DNA of 64,000 bases from Caldilineaceae bacterium (GCA_020634815.1 JACKBA010000017.1:62001-126000); one strand, 5' to 3'; counted from the first letter of the stretch, positions 9,651 through 24,891 are shown. Notes: generated by a model from the sequence alone, not told the origin. Translations and numbers: made by a program.

Positions 9651-10235
9651 CTAGCGCCGTTCTGGCGGCAGCCAGCGCGGGTTGTCTTCGACGGCGACGA
9701 CGCCATCGCGTGCCACGATGCGCTTGCGAAAGCCCTGTCGCTCGATGGATCCGTAATCGTGGCCGGCATTGGCCGGGAAAACCCAGAAGAAGACCAGATC
9801 CTCGGTGGTGCCGGTGTTGACCGTGCGATGCGCCCAGCGCGGCGGCACGTAGACGACGGCACCGGGAGTCATCTCCGCAACGTGCCACTCGCCCTCCGGC
9901 GTCTCCATGACCATGCGGCCGCTCCCGCCCAGGCAGTAGTAGACCTCGCCGGTTTCAAGGATGGCGTGGAAGTGCCCTTTGGTCATGAAATACTCGTCGC
10001 CCACCTTGCCGGGATGCAGGATTGTGAGGCCCGACGACAGTTCGCCCTCCACAGCCGGCCGTTCCACCATATACACCTCGTAGAGCACGGTATCGTGCGC
10101 AGCCAACTGGGCGTCGAAGGCCGCCGTGTCGTAGTACTGGCCGCGCATGGAAGACAGGCGCCGGACGATCGACTCGTGATCTGCGATGGCGGGCTGGATC
10201 GTGTTTAGAAAATAGGCAAATGGTTCTGTGGTCAT
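9651..10235 (-). CDS. Glucose-6-phosphate isomerase, cupin type
   Basis: A 194-residue single-domain cupin of the archaeal-type PGI family. The metal-binding signature is GHFHAILETGEVYYCLGG (HxHx6E), with a later His in PPRWAHRTVN. GDEYFMTKGHFH just before the motif is characteristic. It interconverts glucose-6-phosphate and fructose-6-phosphate in the cytoplasm. Cupin PGIs are common in archaea and scattered in bacteria, so old horizontal transfer is plausible but not shown. First gene of a likely two-gene run with DUF1643. Confidence 0.87.
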   Translation of the reverse strand: MTTEPFAYFLNTIQPAIADHESIVRRLSSMRGQYYDTAAFDAQLAAHDTVLYEVYMVERPAVEGELSSGLTILHPGKVGDEYFMTKGHFHAILETGEVYYCLGGSGRMVMETPEGEWHVAEMTPGAVVYVPPRWAHRTVNTGTTEDLVFFWVFPANAGHDYGSIERQGFRKRIVARDGVVAVEDNPRWLPPERR

Positions 10236-10274
10236 GATTATCTTTTCACTATGGTGCGTGGAATTCCGATCCCG

Positions 10275-10291
10275 TTACCAACTTATGGTAA
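10275..10291. promoter_or_regulatory. Inverted repeat overlapping a promoter: candidate operator
   Basis: TTACCA-ACTTA-TGGTAA is a perfect six-base inverted repeat with a five-base centre. Its right arm overlaps an extended -10 box, TGGTAAGAT (10286-10294, TAAGAT at 10289-10294), that could drive the phosphoribosyltransferase. It sits between that gene and the divergent PGI gene, so a bound regulator could affect both. Confidence 0.42.
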
Positions 10292-10371
10292 GATTGGATG
10301 CGGCTTTTTTCAAATACCGACTGCTGGCGACCGTTGATCGGTGGCACAAGCGACCTTCAATCGAGGAGATC

Positions 10372-10923
10372 ATGAGCTACGACGGACGGGTATACACGGT
10401 GCAAATTGGCGATGTCATGCGCAAGCTGCCCATCTTTCAGGTGGCGCCGGGCGTCAAGATTGCCATCTTCAACATGCTGGGCGACACGGAGGTTGTCGAA
10501 ATGGCGGCCGACGTCCTGGCGACCCGCATGCCGGCCGGCGCCGAGGTGCTGATCGTGCCCGAAGTCAAGGCCATCCCGCTGGCGCACGCGCTGTCGGTGA
10601 ACAGCGGCCTGCCCTATGTGGTGGTGCGCAAGGTGCGCAAGCCCTACATGGTCGACTGCCTGGAGACGGAGGTTGTCAGCATCACCACCGGCGCGCCGCA
10701 GACGCTTTTCGTCGACGGCAAGGATGTGCACCTTGTCCGCGACAAAAAGGTCGTGGTTGTCGACGACGTCATCAGCACCGGCAGCACGATTCGCGGCCTG
10801 CGCCAGTTGATGGACCAGGCCAACGCAACGATCATCGGCGAGATGGCGGTCTTTACCGAGGGCAGCCCCGAAGATTGGGATGGAATCATCGCCCTGGGCC
10901 ATCTGCCGGTTTTTACGGACTGA
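10372..10923 (+). CDS. Phosphoribosyltransferase family protein (adenine PRTase-like)
   Basis: A 183-residue protein chosen from the ATG at 10372, which has GAGGAG four bases upstream. A longer frame from 10228 lacks that support. VVVVDDVISTGST (about residues 124-136) is the PRPP-binding motif, and EVKAIPLAHALS with VVRKVRKPYM resembles the adenine/xanthine PRTase core. The likely reaction is base + PRPP to nucleotide, in purine salvage. A PurR/PyrR-like regulatory role cannot be excluded. It is 18 bases upstream of prfA, so co-transcription is likely. Confidence 0.82.
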   Translation: MSYDGRVYTVQIGDVMRKLPIFQVAPGVKIAIFNMLGDTEVVEMAADVLATRMPAGAEVLIVPEVKAIPLAHALSVNSGLPYVVVRKVRKPYMVDCLETEVVSITTGAPQTLFVDGKDVHLVRDKKVVVVDDVISTGSTIRGLRQLMDQANATIIGEMAVFTEGSPEDWDGIIALGHLPVFTD

Positions 10924-10941
10924 GTCCGAACGAAAGAATCT

Positions 10942-12027
<1,086 letters not shown>

Positions 12028-12125
12028 CCGATGCAGACCGGGCGCAGGCCGGGCGTGGGCCGGCCGTATTTCCCCGGTCCGCGTTCTGTCGCTCGATTGT
12101 AAGCCAGGAACGGTCAACCAACCGG

Positions 12126-12153
12126 TTGCAGCACCGTGGATTTCTGCTAAAAT
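12126..12153 (+). promoter_or_regulatory. Candidate promoter upstream of prmC
   Basis: TTGCAG (12126-12131), a 16-base spacer and an extended -10 TGCTAAAAT (TAAAAT at 12148-12153) lie in the 297-base gap between prfA and prmC. The implied leader is about 165 bases. No riboswitch or small gene was recognised in it. Confidence 0.45.
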
Positions 12154-12324
12154 GATTCGGGTCTGGCTCGTTCCCTGCCCGGCTGGTCGAAGCGGGCGCC
12201 AGGCCGAACCACCACCGTTCTGCACGTGAATCTCGTGCAGCCGGCATGGCGGGCAACGTCGCTTCACCGTGCTAGCGCCGACCTGCAATGACGCACGGCG
12301 CAGCTTTCTCCCAGGAGGCACTAT

Positions 12325-13380
12325 TTGGCTATCTTACATTTGGATGTTCGGCCGAGGAAGGGCGAACGCCGAAATCGTCGCGCTCAAGGAAGAGTAGCGA
12401 CCGGCCCGACTGTATCATCTCCTGACGCAGTGATCTCGAACCCACCCACCCATCGCGATGAATCCTCAACCAATGGTACGGTAGAGATTCCCCAATGGCA
12501 GCAAGTCGAATGGAAGCTTTCGGCCGGCGTGCAGGTCGGCCCGGCGGTCAACACGGCGACACAACGCCTGGAGGAGGCCGGTATCACGACGGCGCGGCTT
12601 GACGCCCAGGTGATCCTGGCGCATGTGCTGGGCGTGGAGCGGAGCTGGCTCTTTGCGCACTACGAGCACGAACTGGCGCCCGAACATGCCGAGCGTTACA
12701 TGGAGTTGATCGTGCGACGAATTGCACGCGAGCCCGTGGCCTACCTCGTGCGCCATCGGGAGTTCTACGGGATCGACCTCTACGTCGATCACCGTGTGCT
12801 CATCCCGCGGCCCGAAACCGAGATGCTCGTCGACCAGGTGCTCACCGAGGCCGCCATCTGTGCGCCCGAAACGCTCACCGTCGCCGATGTGGGTACGGGC
12901 AGCGGGGCGATTGCCCTGGCCGTGGCCAGCAACGCGCCCAATGCACAGGTGTACGCGCTCGATCTCAGCATCAACGCGCTGGCCGTGGCGCGGCGCAATA
13001 TCGAGCGGCACAACCTCTGCGATCGCGTCCAATTGCTCCACAGCGACCTGCTCGCGGCGCTGCCCGTGCGCGCCGACGTGGTGGTCGCCAACCTGCCGTA
13101 CGTCAACACGACGGACTTTGCCACGCTCGATCCGGACGTGCGCAACTTCGAGCCGAGCAGCGCGCTGGTAGCAGGACCGCAAGGCATCGATGTCATCGAG
13201 CGCCTGCTTCCCCAACTGCCGGAGCACTTGAATCCCGGCGGTGTTGCAATTCTAGAGATTGCCTACGACCAGGGCGAACTGGTCATGGCGCTGGTCGAAA
13301 GGTTGCTGCCCCAGGCGACGCAACTCGAACTGCACCGCGACTATCACGGCCGCGACCGCGTGGTCTCGTTCCAGCTATGA
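12325..13380 (+). CDS. prmC: Release factor glutamine methyltransferase
   Basis: The start is a TTG at 12325 with a perfect AGGAGG six bases upstream. The 351-residue product has a poorly conserved, Arg/Pro/Ser-rich N-terminus of about 70 residues. It continues with the PrmC helical domain (VNTATQRLEEAGITTARLDA), the RVLIPRPETE hinge and a SAM-binding fold (VADVGTGSGAIALA). The catalytic motif reads NLPYV instead of the usual NPPYI. It methylates the GGQ glutamine of release factors using SAM, which fits its place after prfA. Typical family length is about 280 residues, so the extension is unusual. The stop overlaps the next start (ATGA). Confidence 0.9.
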   Translation: MAILHLDVRPRKGERRNRRAQGRVATGPTVSSPDAVISNPPTHRDESSTNGTVEIPQWQQVEWKLSAGVQVGPAVNTATQRLEEAGITTARLDAQVILAHVLGVERSWLFAHYEHELAPEHAERYMELIVRRIAREPVAYLVRHREFYGIDLYVDHRVLIPRPETEMLVDQVLTEAAICAPETLTVADVGTGSGAIALAVASNAPNAQVYALDLSINALAVARRNIERHNLCDRVQLLHSDLLAALPVRADVVVANLPYVNTTDFATLDPDVRNFEPSSALVAGPQGIDVIERLLPQLPEHLNPGGVAILEIAYDQGELVMALVERLLPQATQLELHRDYHGRDRVVSFQL

Positions 13381-14237
13381 GCCAGACGCACCCCTTCGAC
13401 CTCGTCGTCCTCGACCTGGACGGCACCATTATCAACGCCTACGAGCGTGCGCCCATCAGCCAGGCCGTGCATGACACCATCGCCGCCGTGCAGGCCCTGG
13501 GCGTGCCGGTCACCATCGGCAGTGGGCGCACGCTCGACTACATCCGCAACCACATCCCCGGCGACCTGCGTCTTACCCATCCGGTCATCGCCACCCAGGG
13601 CGCCGTCATCGGCGACCCGGTCACCGGCCACGTCCTGGCGGAGGTGCACCTGCCGCTCGACTCGGCGCGCGCCATCGCTGGCTATGTCGATGCGCATGGC
13701 TACCCGACCGCCTTCTACTTCAACGATGCCGCAGGGCACACGCGTATCATGCAGAACATGGCCGGCCGCACACCGCAGGAAGAAGAGACCTTCCACCACC
13801 TACTCGGTCATCCCGTCACGCTGGTCGATTCATTCAGCCCGCTGCTGGCCGACGATGGCGCCCACCCGCCGGTCAAGGTCATGGCCTACAACCACAACCT
13901 GCCCGATCCGGTCGATCTGTTGATCGAGTACGAGCGTCGTTTTGCGCCGCCGCTCTCGATCACGCGCTCGCACGAGTGGCTGGTGGAGACCACGGCGCCC
14001 GGCGTCGATAAGGGCAGCGGGCTGCACCGGCTGTGCGACATGCTCGGCGTAAGCATCGACCGCGTCCTCGCCATCGGCGACAGCGACAACGATATTCCCA
14101 TGCTGCGCGCAGCCGGCTTTGGAATCGCGATGGGCAACGCCGCGCCGCACGTCAAGGCCGTCGCTCGATGGGTCGCCCCTGCCATCGAGGAAGACGGCGC
14201 TGCGGTCGCCCTGCAGCGCTGGATCCTCGACGCCTGA
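13377..14237 (+). CDS. Cof-type HAD hydrolase
   Basis: A 286-residue HAD IIB (Cof) phosphatase. Motif I is VLDLDGTI near residue 12, motif II TIGSGRTL, the motif III Lys is KGSGLHRLCDMLG, and motif IV is IGDSDNDIPMLRAAG followed by GIAMGNA. A large C2-type cap lies between. These enzymes dephosphorylate sugar phosphates, FMN and similar compounds; the substrate here is unknown. The ATG overlaps the prmC stop by four bases (ATGA), pointing to coupled translation. Confidence 0.9.
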   Translation: MSQTHPFDLVVLDLDGTIINAYERAPISQAVHDTIAAVQALGVPVTIGSGRTLDYIRNHIPGDLRLTHPVIATQGAVIGDPVTGHVLAEVHLPLDSARAIAGYVDAHGYPTAFYFNDAAGHTRIMQNMAGRTPQEEETFHHLLGHPVTLVDSFSPLLADDGAHPPVKVMAYNHNLPDPVDLLIEYERRFAPPLSITRSHEWLVETTAPGVDKGSGLHRLCDMLGVSIDRVLAIGDSDNDIPMLRAAGFGIAMGNAAPHVKAVARWVAPAIEEDGAAVALQRWILDA

Positions 14238-14278
14238 ACCAACGCCTCACTGCCCCTGCACGGCAAAGGTCGCTCACC

Positions 14279-15667
14279 ATGATTCGACGCCTGCTTCTGC
14301 TCACACTCGTCCTCTTGCTGCTGGCAGCCTGCCGGCCCATCTCGGCCGAGCCGGGCAGCCGCGCGGCCGGCGCGCCGGGCCTGGGCGATCCGAACTTTGC
14401 CTTTCTCGGCAACGGCGGCTACGACGTCGAGCATTACACGCTCGACCTGGCCGTGGATGTACAGGAGAACGTCATTACCGGTACGACGACCATCCGCGCC
14501 ACCGCTACCCAGCCGCTCAGTTCCTTCAACCTCGACCTGCTCGGGCTCACCGTCGACTCGATCAGCGTAGACAGTATGCCGGCCGGCTTTTCGCGCCGCG
14601 CACACGAACTGACGATTTCACCGCAAGAACAGCTCTCCGCCGGAGACATGTTCACGACGCTGGTGAGCTATTCCGGCACACCCCAGCCGTTGACCGACCC
14701 TGATCTGGCATTTATCGCGCAAGGCTGGAACAACCAGGACGGCACCATCTTTGTCGTCAGCGAACCGGGCGGCGCCATGACCTGGTATCCCTCGAACAAC
14801 CACCCATTGGACAAGGCGAGCTATACCATGCGCGTTACCGTCGACGCGCCGAATGTCGTGGCTGCCAACGGCGTCCTTGTCGAAACCATCGCAGACAGCG
14901 ACCAGGTGACCTACGTCTGGGAGATGGCGCAACCCATGGCAACCTATCTTGCCACGCTCGCCATCGGCGACTTCGTGCGCGTCGAAGGACCGGGGCCGGA
15001 CGGTACGCTCATCCGCCACTACTTCCCGCGCGATATGGCCGAGTCGCTGACTGCGGCCTTTGCCAACACGGGCGAGATGGTCGATTTCTACAGCGATCTC
15101 ATCGGGCCTTATCCCTTTGACGAGTATGGCGTCGTCGTCATGCCTTTCCCGCTCGGCTTTGCGCTGGAAACGCAGACGCTCTCGGTCTTTGGCACCGACA
15201 TGACCATGGAAGGCGTCAACGCCCACGAACTCGCCCACCAGTGGTTCGGTAACGATGTCTCTCCGGCCGCGTGGAATGAGACCTGGCTCAACGAGGGCTT
15301 TGCCAGTTACTTGCAAAAGCTGTGGAGCGAAGAGGAATTGGGCAGCGAGTTGCTCGACGACGGTATGCGCCAATACTACGAGGCGATGCGACAGATGGAG
15401 ATCCCCGCGCCGGGCAACGTCGCGGAGGGCGATATGTTCTCCATGGCGGTCTACGAACGGGGCGCCTGGGTGCTCCACGCGCTGCGGCTCGAGATCGGCG
15501 ACGATCTCTTTCGCCAGGTGTTGCGCACCTACTACGACCGCTTCAAGGGCAGCAACGCCACGACCGCCGACTTCATCGCCGTTGCCAGCGAAGTCAGCGG
15601 TCGCGACTTGACCGACTTTCTTAGCGGTTGGATTTACAGCGCAGAGATGCCCGCAATCCCGGAGTAG
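14279..15667 (+). CDS. M1 family metallopeptidase lipoprotein
   Basis: From the ATG at 14279 the 462-residue product opens with a signal peptide and lipobox (LLLLAAC). It then shows an aminopeptidase-N-like beta-domain and a catalytic domain with HELAHQWFG (HExxH near residue 317) and the third zinc ligand in NEGFASY 18 residues on. The GxMEN exopeptidase motif is altered to GFALET. The C-terminal helical domain of full aminopeptidases is shortened. It should act as a lipid-anchored extracytoplasmic peptidase. Its end overlaps the convergent dehydrogenase gene by 34 bases. Confidence 0.87.
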   Translation: MIRRLLLLTLVLLLLAACRPISAEPGSRAAGAPGLGDPNFAFLGNGGYDVEHYTLDLAVDVQENVITGTTTIRATATQPLSSFNLDLLGLTVDSISVDSMPAGFSRRAHELTISPQEQLSAGDMFTTLVSYSGTPQPLTDPDLAFIAQGWNNQDGTIFVVSEPGGAMTWYPSNNHPLDKASYTMRVTVDAPNVVAANGVLVETIADSDQVTYVWEMAQPMATYLATLAIGDFVRVEGPGPDGTLIRHYFPRDMAESLTAAFANTGEMVDFYSDLIGPYPFDEYGVVVMPFPLGFALETQTLSVFGTDMTMEGVNAHELAHQWFGNDVSPAAWNETWLNEGFASYLQKLWSEEELGSELLDDGMRQYYEAMRQMEIPAPGNVAEGDMFSMAVYERGAWVLHALRLEIGDDLFRQVLRTYYDRFKGSNATTADFIAVASEVSGRDLTDFLSGWIYSAEMPAIPE

Positions 15668-16713
15668 TCCATCTCCTCCTCGGGTAGCCTGCCCCCGGCC
15701 AGGTGTGCCTGCGCCAGGCTGTCGGCGACATCCGCCGTGGTGCGTCCAGACTCATCGGCAGTGGCAAAGACATGCAACGCCGTCGTGTAGATGCGGCGGA
15801 TGCCGCGCATCAACTCCGCTTCCCCTTCGTCATGTAGAATGTCGCGCGACGCGCTCAACATGCCGCCAGCGTTGATCAGATAGTCCGGCGCGTAGAGAAT
15901 GCCCCGATCTGCCAGCGCCTGCGCGTGGCGTCGCTCGCCAAGCTGGTTGTTGGCTGCACCCGCTACGATCGACGCCTGCAACTGTGAGATCGTGGCGTCA
16001 TTGAGGATGCCGCCCAGCGCGCACGGCGCAAAGAGGTCGACCGGCTGAGCATAGATGGCGTTGGGCGCCACGACTTCGGCGCCAAAGAACTCCACGGCAT
16101 AGGCGACCGCCTCGGGGTTGATGTCGGTCACGACCAGTTCGGCGCCGGCATCGTGGAGCAGGTGGCACAGATGGCGCCCCACGTTGCCCAGCCCCTGCAC
16201 CGCCACGCGCAGCCCGCGGAAATTGCCCCGCTCGAGCTGGTAAGCGATCGCAGCGCGCATCCCCTCGAAGACGCCCATGGCGGTGTACGGCGCCGGACTC
16301 ACGCTGGTGCCAAAGACGTAGTCGCACTGCTCGCCGATGATGTGCACGTCGCTGAGCCCCGTGCCCACATCCTCGGCGGTCCAGTAGCGCCCGCCCAGGT
16401 GCTGCACGCAGCGCCCGAACGCATGCAGCAGCCGTTCATTCTTGTCCACCGCGGGGTCACCGATAATCACGGCCTTGCCGCCGCCCAGCGGCAGCCCGGC
16501 CAGCGCGCTCTTGTAGCTCATGGCCTTGGAGAGGCGTAGCACATCGGTGAGTGCGTCGGCAGTGGAGGCGTAGGGCCACATGCGACAGCCGCCGGCTGCC
16601 GGCCCCAGGGCTGTGGAGTGGATCGCCACGATGGCAGAGAGCCCGGCCTGCGCATCGCGGAAGAAGACAACTTGCTCGTGATTGTCGAACTCGATGTGGT
16701 CGAATACGGTCAT
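15634..16713 (-). CDS. Leucine/valine-type amino acid dehydrogenase (Glu/Leu/Phe/Val family)
   Basis: A 359-residue protein of the length usual for leucine dehydrogenases. The catalytic core is GPAAGGCRMWPY, followed by MSYKSALAGLPLGGGKAVI with the two conserved lysines near residues 68 and 80. The NAD-binding motif is VQGLGNVGRHLC near residue 175. It oxidatively deaminates a branched-chain amino acid to a 2-oxo acid, or the reverse. Specificity among Leu, Val and Phe is not decided. A GGGGGAACCT ribosome site precedes the start. Confidence 0.88.
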   Translation of the reverse strand: MTVFDHIEFDNHEQVVFFRDAQAGLSAIVAIHSTALGPAAGGCRMWPYASTADALTDVLRLSKAMSYKSALAGLPLGGGKAVIIGDPAVDKNERLLHAFGRCVQHLGGRYWTAEDVGTGLSDVHIIGEQCDYVFGTSVSPAPYTAMGVFEGMRAAIAYQLERGNFRGLRVAVQGLGNVGRHLCHLLHDAGAELVVTDINPEAVAYAVEFFGAEVVAPNAIYAQPVDLFAPCALGGILNDATISQLQASIVAGAANNQLGERRHAQALADRGILYAPDYLINAGGMLSASRDILHDEGEAELMRGIRRIYTTALHVFATADESGRTTADVADSLAQAHLAGGRLPEEEMDYSGIAGISAL

Positions 16714-16855
16714 AGGTTCCCCCTTTCACACGACATTGTGCAAACGGACCACCTACTCCCAGCCTAGCACAAGCGTCGCCGGCTGTCCTCGGTTGACAGG
16801 CCAGTGTTTGGGAGCGTCGATTGGCGGGTAGGAGTTTGAAGGTTCGGGCGGCGGC

Positions 16856-17653
16856 TCAAGAGTCGGCGCTGCCGTGCGTCCAAATGCACGGATGGGTCGT
16901 CGCCACGTAGATGAAGCCAAAGCGCTCCACGATGGGACGGCTCATGGGGCCGGCGTCGATGGTGAGGTAGCGGCGCCCGCGGCGGATCGCCTCCTGCACG
17001 CGCGCGGCAAGCAGCGCCGTGTACAGCCCGCGGCCGCGGAATGCCGGCAGGGTCGAGCCGCCCCACAGGCTGGCAAACTGGCCGTCCGGGGGGAAGTGAA
17101 TCCAGGCGCAACTGACCGGTTGCTCCTCGACGAGTGCGACGTAGAAGCTCATGCGCTCGGGGTTCTGCGTCATCATCAGGCGGAGATAACTGAGCAGCGA
17201 CTCGTGCGCGCCCGGCTCCATTGCGTCCTTGATAGCGCGGATGTACTCAAGTTCGGCCGGGTCGGCCAGCCGGCGTACATCGTGCGTGACCGGCACCAGG
17301 AGCGCAGGCGGCGCCGCATCCAGCGGCAGGATCATCAGGCTCTCCGGCTCCCCGATCTCGAACCCATGCGCCGCGAGCCGTGCCTTGAGGTCGGGCGGGG
17401 TGTCATAGTCGTAGAGTTTCCACTCGAAGTCGGCGCCGATCTGCTCGAAAAAGGCGATCTGCTCTCGAATCACATCGTCGGCATTGCTTGCGTCCAGCGC
17501 CGTATAGGCGATGAAGCCCTCGCCGCCCGCCTCCTTGGGAACCTGGCGAATGAGGTGGGGAAGAACCTCGCGGCGGACGTCCGGGTAGTCCGCGCCGATG
17601 CGTTCCTCGCTTGTGTAGAGCGCGCGCAAAGAATCCTGATTGTGTATTGGCAT
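16856..17653 (-). CDS. GNAT family N-acetyltransferase
   Basis: From the ATG at 17653 this is a 265-residue protein. The C-terminal half has the acetyl-CoA loop FRGRGLYTALLAARV (RxxGxG/A pattern) and the following strand-helix, ending in PIVERFGFIYVA. The N-terminal 120 residues appear to form a second, degenerate GNAT-like or helical domain. The acceptor substrate is unknown. The frame extends to 17713, but the first 20 residues there are not convincing. It lies between the dehydrogenase and the AhpD-like gene, all on the minus strand. Confidence 0.83.
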   Translation of the reverse strand: MPIHNQDSLRALYTSEERIGADYPDVRREVLPHLIRQVPKEAGGEGFIAYTALDASNADDVIREQIAFFEQIGADFEWKLYDYDTPPDLKARLAAHGFEIGEPESLMILPLDAAPPALLVPVTHDVRRLADPAELEYIRAIKDAMEPGAHESLLSYLRLMMTQNPERMSFYVALVEEQPVSCAWIHFPPDGQFASLWGGSTLPAFRGRGLYTALLAARVQEAIRRGRRYLTIDAGPMSRPIVERFGFIYVATTHPCIWTHGSADS

Positions 17654-17734
17654 GACGCCATCATACACCGGGTGCGATGCGGGCAACAACCAGGGCAAGA
17701 GCGCGGCTATCAAATTGCGGGGCAGTGCGTGCTG

Positions 17735-18292
17735 CTATGCGGCAACCGCCAGGCCAAGCATCTCGGCCGTCCCGCCGTAGCCCTTCGCCGCCAGCCGCTG
17801 CCCGGCCAGCGCAAAAAACTCCTCATTGGCGGAGAGGCCAAAGGCATCGGCAAGGCGGTTGAGGACATTGAAGGCCGAGGTAATCGTCGTCAATTGAACG
17901 ATGACATCCTCCGACCAGCCGGCCGCCAGCAGCGCTTCGGTGTGTCCGCGGAAGACCGACGCCGGCGCCAGCGTCAACGCGCGCACGTACTCAAAGACCG
18001 GGCGCCAGCGCGCGTCGCCGTAGCGCGGGGCGTCGGCAACGGCGAAATCGTCGAAGGCGCTGCGATCGACGCCGTTGCTGATCGCTGCCTCCATGTGGAT
18101 GCGCCGGCAGTAGCCGCAATTGTTGAGCGCCGACACATAGGCGCCCATCATCTCGCACTCGCCGGGCGTGAAGGCATCCGTCATGGTGAAGGCGACCTCT
18201 GCCAGCCCGAGCACGTGGCGCGCCATGGCCGGGTACCTGCGGTAGACGTCGATCAAGGTAGCCCGTTCACCAAAAGATGGTAGAAACGACAT
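17735..18292 (-). CDS. AhpD-like (carboxymuconolactone decarboxylase family) protein
   Basis: A 185-residue all-helical protein with the AhpD-type redox motif NNCGYCRRIHMEA (CxxC followed by His) near residues 58-70. The family includes alkylhydroperoxidase AhpD and peroxidase-related enzymes. The likely role is peroxide or disulfide chemistry in the cytoplasm. The C-terminal FNVLNRLADAFGL segment is typical of the uncharacterised peroxidase-related subgroup. No partner AhpC gene is in the window. Confidence 0.85.
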   Translation of the reverse strand: MSFLPSFGERATLIDVYRRYPAMARHVLGLAEVAFTMTDAFTPGECEMMGAYVSALNNCGYCRRIHMEAAISNGVDRSAFDDFAVADAPRYGDARWRPVFEYVRALTLAPASVFRGHTEALLAAGWSEDVIVQLTTITSAFNVLNRLADAFGLSANEEFFALAGQRLAAKGYGGTAEMLGLAVAA

Positions 18293-18447
18293 TGTTCTCC
18301 CCTTTCATTATGTTCAACGGATATGGGATGCGAACTCCTGTCCGATCATAGCCGGACCCGGTTCCAGCAGAATGGTGAGAGTGTCGCAGCGTGTGTTTCG
18401 ATGTCGCGCGCCGGCGATGGACGTTCGTCACCGCGCCCGTTCTTTGC

Positions 18448-18453
18448 TATAAT
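18448..18453 (+). promoter_or_regulatory. Extended -10 promoter upstream of dnaE
   Basis: TATAAT preceded by TGC makes a strong extended -10. TTCGTC, 18 bases upstream, is a weak -35. It lies in the 298-base gap before dnaE and implies a leader of about 130 bases. Confidence 0.6.
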
Positions 18454-18468
18454 GCACGCGCTGTAATA

Positions 18469-18480
18469 GAACATCAGTTC
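18469..18480. promoter_or_regulatory. GAAC-N4-GTTC box: candidate LexA site in the dnaE leader
   Basis: GAACATCAGTTC matches the GAAC-N4-GTTC core bound by Bacillus-type LexA. The four central bases fit the preferred spacer only partly. It lies about 16 bases past the dnaE -10 box, in a position to block transcription, so DNA-damage control of dnaE is possible. Confidence 0.4.
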
Positions 18481-18590
18481 CTATTATGCAAAGCTGATCT
18501 GTGTCACTCGAGCAGGCTCAGCAGCCCACGTTTTCACGGCACCCGCCGCGTTCAGGTGACCACGGTTCATTCACGGCAGGCACGACCATC

Positions 18591-23918
<5,328 letters not shown>

Positions 23919-23919
23919 T

Positions 23920-24870
23920 ATGCCGCCCGCGCCGGCGCCGCTCTTTCGCGACCCGATTTTCGACGGCGCCGCCGACCCCACGATCATCTGGAACCGCGCC
24001 GAGCGTGCCTGGTGGCTCTTCTACACCAACCGCCGCGCCAATGTGGACGCGTGGGGCTTCGCCTGGGTGCATGGCACGGACATTGGCATCGCCAGTTCGC
24101 ACGACGGCGGCCAGAGCTGGGTCTATCGCGGTATTGCCGAGGGGCTGAGCTACGAACGCGGGCGCAACACCTATTGGGCGCCCGAGATCCTCTGGCACGA
24201 CGATCGCTACCACATGTACGTCAGCTACGTGCCGGGCGTGCCGCATGAGTGGACCGGGCCGCGCCACATTCTCCACTACACCAGCAACGATCTCTGGTCG
24301 TGGGAGTTTCGCTCGCGGCTGGAATTGTCGTCGTCAAAAGTAATCGACGCGTGCGTCTTCCGCATGCCTTCGGGCCGTTGGCGCATGTGGTACAAGGACG
24401 AAGTGCACGGATCGCACACCTACGCGGCCGACAGCGACGACCTCTACACCTGGCGCGTTGCCGGTCCCGTGATCACCGACTGCGCTCACGAGGGGCCGAA
24501 TGTCGTTGCCTGGCAGGGCCATTATTGGATGGTGACGGATCACTGGAAGGGTCTGGGCGTTTACCGGTCGGATGATTGCGAACGGTGGGTGCGCCAGGCC
24601 GATCTGCTCGACAAGCCGGGCAGCCGGGCGGACGACGCGGCATTCGGGCATCATGCCGACGTGCTCGTGCAGGGGGACGCGGCCTATCTCTTCTATTTCA
24701 CCCACCCCAACGAGAAGCGCATCGACGAGCGCACCGCCGAGGGCGTCATTCCCTACGCCTACCGCCGTACGTCGCTCCAGGTTGCCCGGCTGCGCTACGA
24801 TGCCGGCACATTGACCTGCGACCGCGACGAGGCGTTCGACTTCCACCTCGCTGGCGGGCCGGAGGGGTGA
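23920..24870 (+). CDS. GH43/GH32-like five-bladed beta-propeller glycosidase
   Basis: A 316-residue protein with the repeated propeller pattern of GH43/GH32 enzymes. It has ADPTIIWNRAERAWWLFYT near residue 18 (Asp of the first blade), YWAPEILWHDDRYHMYVSYV, MWYKDE, then HEGPNVVAWQGHYWMVTD with a candidate catalytic Glu. No signal peptide is seen, so it probably acts on intracellular oligosaccharides, perhaps as an arabinosidase, xylosidase or phosphorylase-like enzyme. It begins one base after the dnaE stop, so it is probably read from the dnaE message. Exact specificity is not decidable. Confidence 0.75.
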   Translation: MPPAPAPLFRDPIFDGAADPTIIWNRAERAWWLFYTNRRANVDAWGFAWVHGTDIGIASSHDGGQSWVYRGIAEGLSYERGRNTYWAPEILWHDDRYHMYVSYVPGVPHEWTGPRHILHYTSNDLWSWEFRSRLELSSSKVIDACVFRMPSGRWRMWYKDEVHGSHTYAADSDDLYTWRVAGPVITDCAHEGPNVVAWQGHYWMVTDHWKGLGVYRSDDCERWVRQADLLDKPGSRADDAAFGHHADVLVQGDAAYLFYFTHPNEKRIDERTAEGVIPYAYRRTSLQVARLRYDAGTLTCDRDEAFDFHLAGGPEG

Positions 24871-24891
24871 CGCTACGGGCGCTGCGGCACG

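Noticed and set aside
18482..18493. The 12-base string TATTATGCAAAG, present upstream of both dnaE and the recombinase (54040-54051)
   Set aside because: It sits at different distances from the two promoters and has no symmetry. Two copies in 64 kb are not enough to claim a shared element.
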